Positions 63,603 through 64,000 of a stretch of 64,000 nucleotides of DNA are shown piece after piece. The stretch is from Vibrionaceae bacterium (GTDB taxonomy: Bacteria; Pseudomonadota; Gammaproteobacteria; Enterobacterales; Vibrionaceae), in the NCBI GenBank assembly GCA_018222805.1, contig JAAEZQ010000003.1, positions 238,278 through 302,277 of the forward strand, read 5' to 3'. A program made the translations under genes and the position numbers. The notes below the pieces were generated by a model, which was not told where the DNA came from, ran no database searches, and worked only from the letters and a program-made list of their open reading frames with translations. Numbering within the stretch: the first letter of the stretch is position 1; every line of letters begins with the position of its first letter.

Positions 63603-63869
63603 ATGGCTCGCACCATTCTTTACACATACAAGAACGAAGACAAAGAACTGACGTTCTCTTACCAGCAACATCGCAATATTCACGAAGCTGTTGCTGAAGC
63701 TGAAGGTATTGATATTTCTGAATACCTTAAGATGGAACAGCAAATTGAAGCTATTTCTGATACCAAAGCCGTTCGAAACTACCGTGATAACCACTTTAAA
63801 AAGCTTGGTTTTACTAAAATCACTCTGGCTCAAAAGGAAAACTTGGGCGTCGGTAAAAAGAATAAATAA
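63603..63869 (+). CDS. small conserved protein (DUF2960 type)
   Basis: An 88-residue cytoplasmic protein starting MARTILYTYKNEDKELTFSY, with a helical middle (HEAVAEAEGIDISEYLKMEQQIE) and a basic tail. I recognise it as the Vibrio DUF2960 group from its start; the function is unknown. The ATG follows CGAGAGATTATT. It stands between the tup-moe operon and an insertion sequence. Confidence 0.65.
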   Translation: MARTILYTYKNEDKELTFSYQQHRNIHEAVAEAEGIDISEYLKMEQQIEAISDTKAVRNYRDNHFKKLGFTKITLAQKENLGVGKKNK

Positions 63870-63893
63870 ATTGCACCAAGTTGCAATAAACAA

Positions 63894-64000
63894 TGTTCCG
63901 TCCTAAATAAGGTTGACACTTTCCAACCCCAAAATTGGAGAGTGTTATGAAATCAACAAATAAAAGAACTCAGCGCGATTATTCCCTCGCTTTTAAACTC
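63894..64000 (+). mobile_element. left end of an IS3-type insertion sequence (cut by window)
   Basis: The probable left end begins at TGTTCCGTCC (63894), about 25 bases after the DUF2960 stop. Inside it a short leader with GGAGAGTG leads to a transposase start. The exact terminus cannot be fixed because the right end lies outside the window. Confidence 0.5.
63947..64000 (+). CDS. IS3-type transposase OrfA, N-terminal fragment (cut by window)
   Basis: Only 18 codons are present (MKSTNKRTQRDYSLAFKL). The RDYSLAFKL pattern is the start of the helix-turn-helix OrfA of IS3-group elements. The ATG follows GGAGAGTGTT. The family assignment rests on this short segment and its placement behind an IS-like end. 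Confidence 0.55.
   Translation, partial: MKSTNKRTQRDYSLAFKL

Noticed and set aside
63468..63893. 141-codon minus-strand frame opposite the DUF2960 gene
   Set aside because: It is antisense to a gene with a good start and family pattern, and its low-complexity Phe/Leu/Val composition is typical of an antisense shadow.

Overview
The window is a chromosomal segment of a Vibrio (Harveyi/Parahaemolyticus-like; species not fixed from sequence alone). Three gene orders support this: pyrD-zapC-rlmKL-uup-rmf-fabA-lonH-matP, the gammaproteobacterial Ter-proximal order; nosP-vpsS next to ccoNOQP-fixH-fixI-ccoS-fnr-uspE-ttcA; and potABC followed by two potD genes, as in V. cholerae. Moderate GC, Vibrio-type DUF proteins (DUF3466, DUF3634, DUF2987, DUF2960) and strong rho-independent terminators agree. 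I saw no rRNA, tRNA or CRISPR array.

Layout. 1-14.7 kb: end of a large NAD-glutamate dehydrogenase, then core genes for pyrimidine synthesis, cell division, rRNA modification, ribosome hibernation, unsaturated fatty acid synthesis and Ter organisation. 14.8-19.1 kb: a small accessory stretch (TolA-like periplasmic protein, DUF2726 protein, two GNATs, PH-domain protein, a small Cys/His protein with an internal duplication, a frameshifted pseudogene). 19.1-34.6 kb: NO sensor/hybrid kinase pair, cbb3 oxidase with its assembly genes, Fnr, UspE, TtcA and two envelope proteins. 35-41.2 kb: polyamine ABC transporter with two binding proteins, sirtuin, small lipoprotein. 41.3-63.4 kb: an ammonium transporter with a sigma-54 promoter, then a large formate dehydrogenase / tungstate / molybdenum-cofactor region (fdh structural and maturation genes, DUF3305/3306, fdhD, a Cache-type sensor kinase and sigma-54 response regulator, tupABC, mobA, mobB-moeA fusion). 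The right edge enters an IS3-type insertion sequence.

Main observation. The formate dehydrogenase / tungstate region looks like one sigma-54 regulon. I find -24/-12 promoters before tupABC-mobA-mobB/moeA, before the fdh operon, and divergently before fdhD and DUF3305-DUF3306. A palindrome of the form GGGACA-N3-TGTACC occurs twice before tupA. A close copy (GGGACA-N3-TGTCTC) lies before the fdh operon. In both cases the centre of the promoter-proximal palindrome is 78 bp from the -24 end of the promoter box. I infer that the divergently encoded response regulator binds these sites and couples tungstate uptake and cofactor synthesis to formate dehydrogenase production. The fdh copy lies inside the stem of the terminator of the DUF3305-DUF3306 operon.
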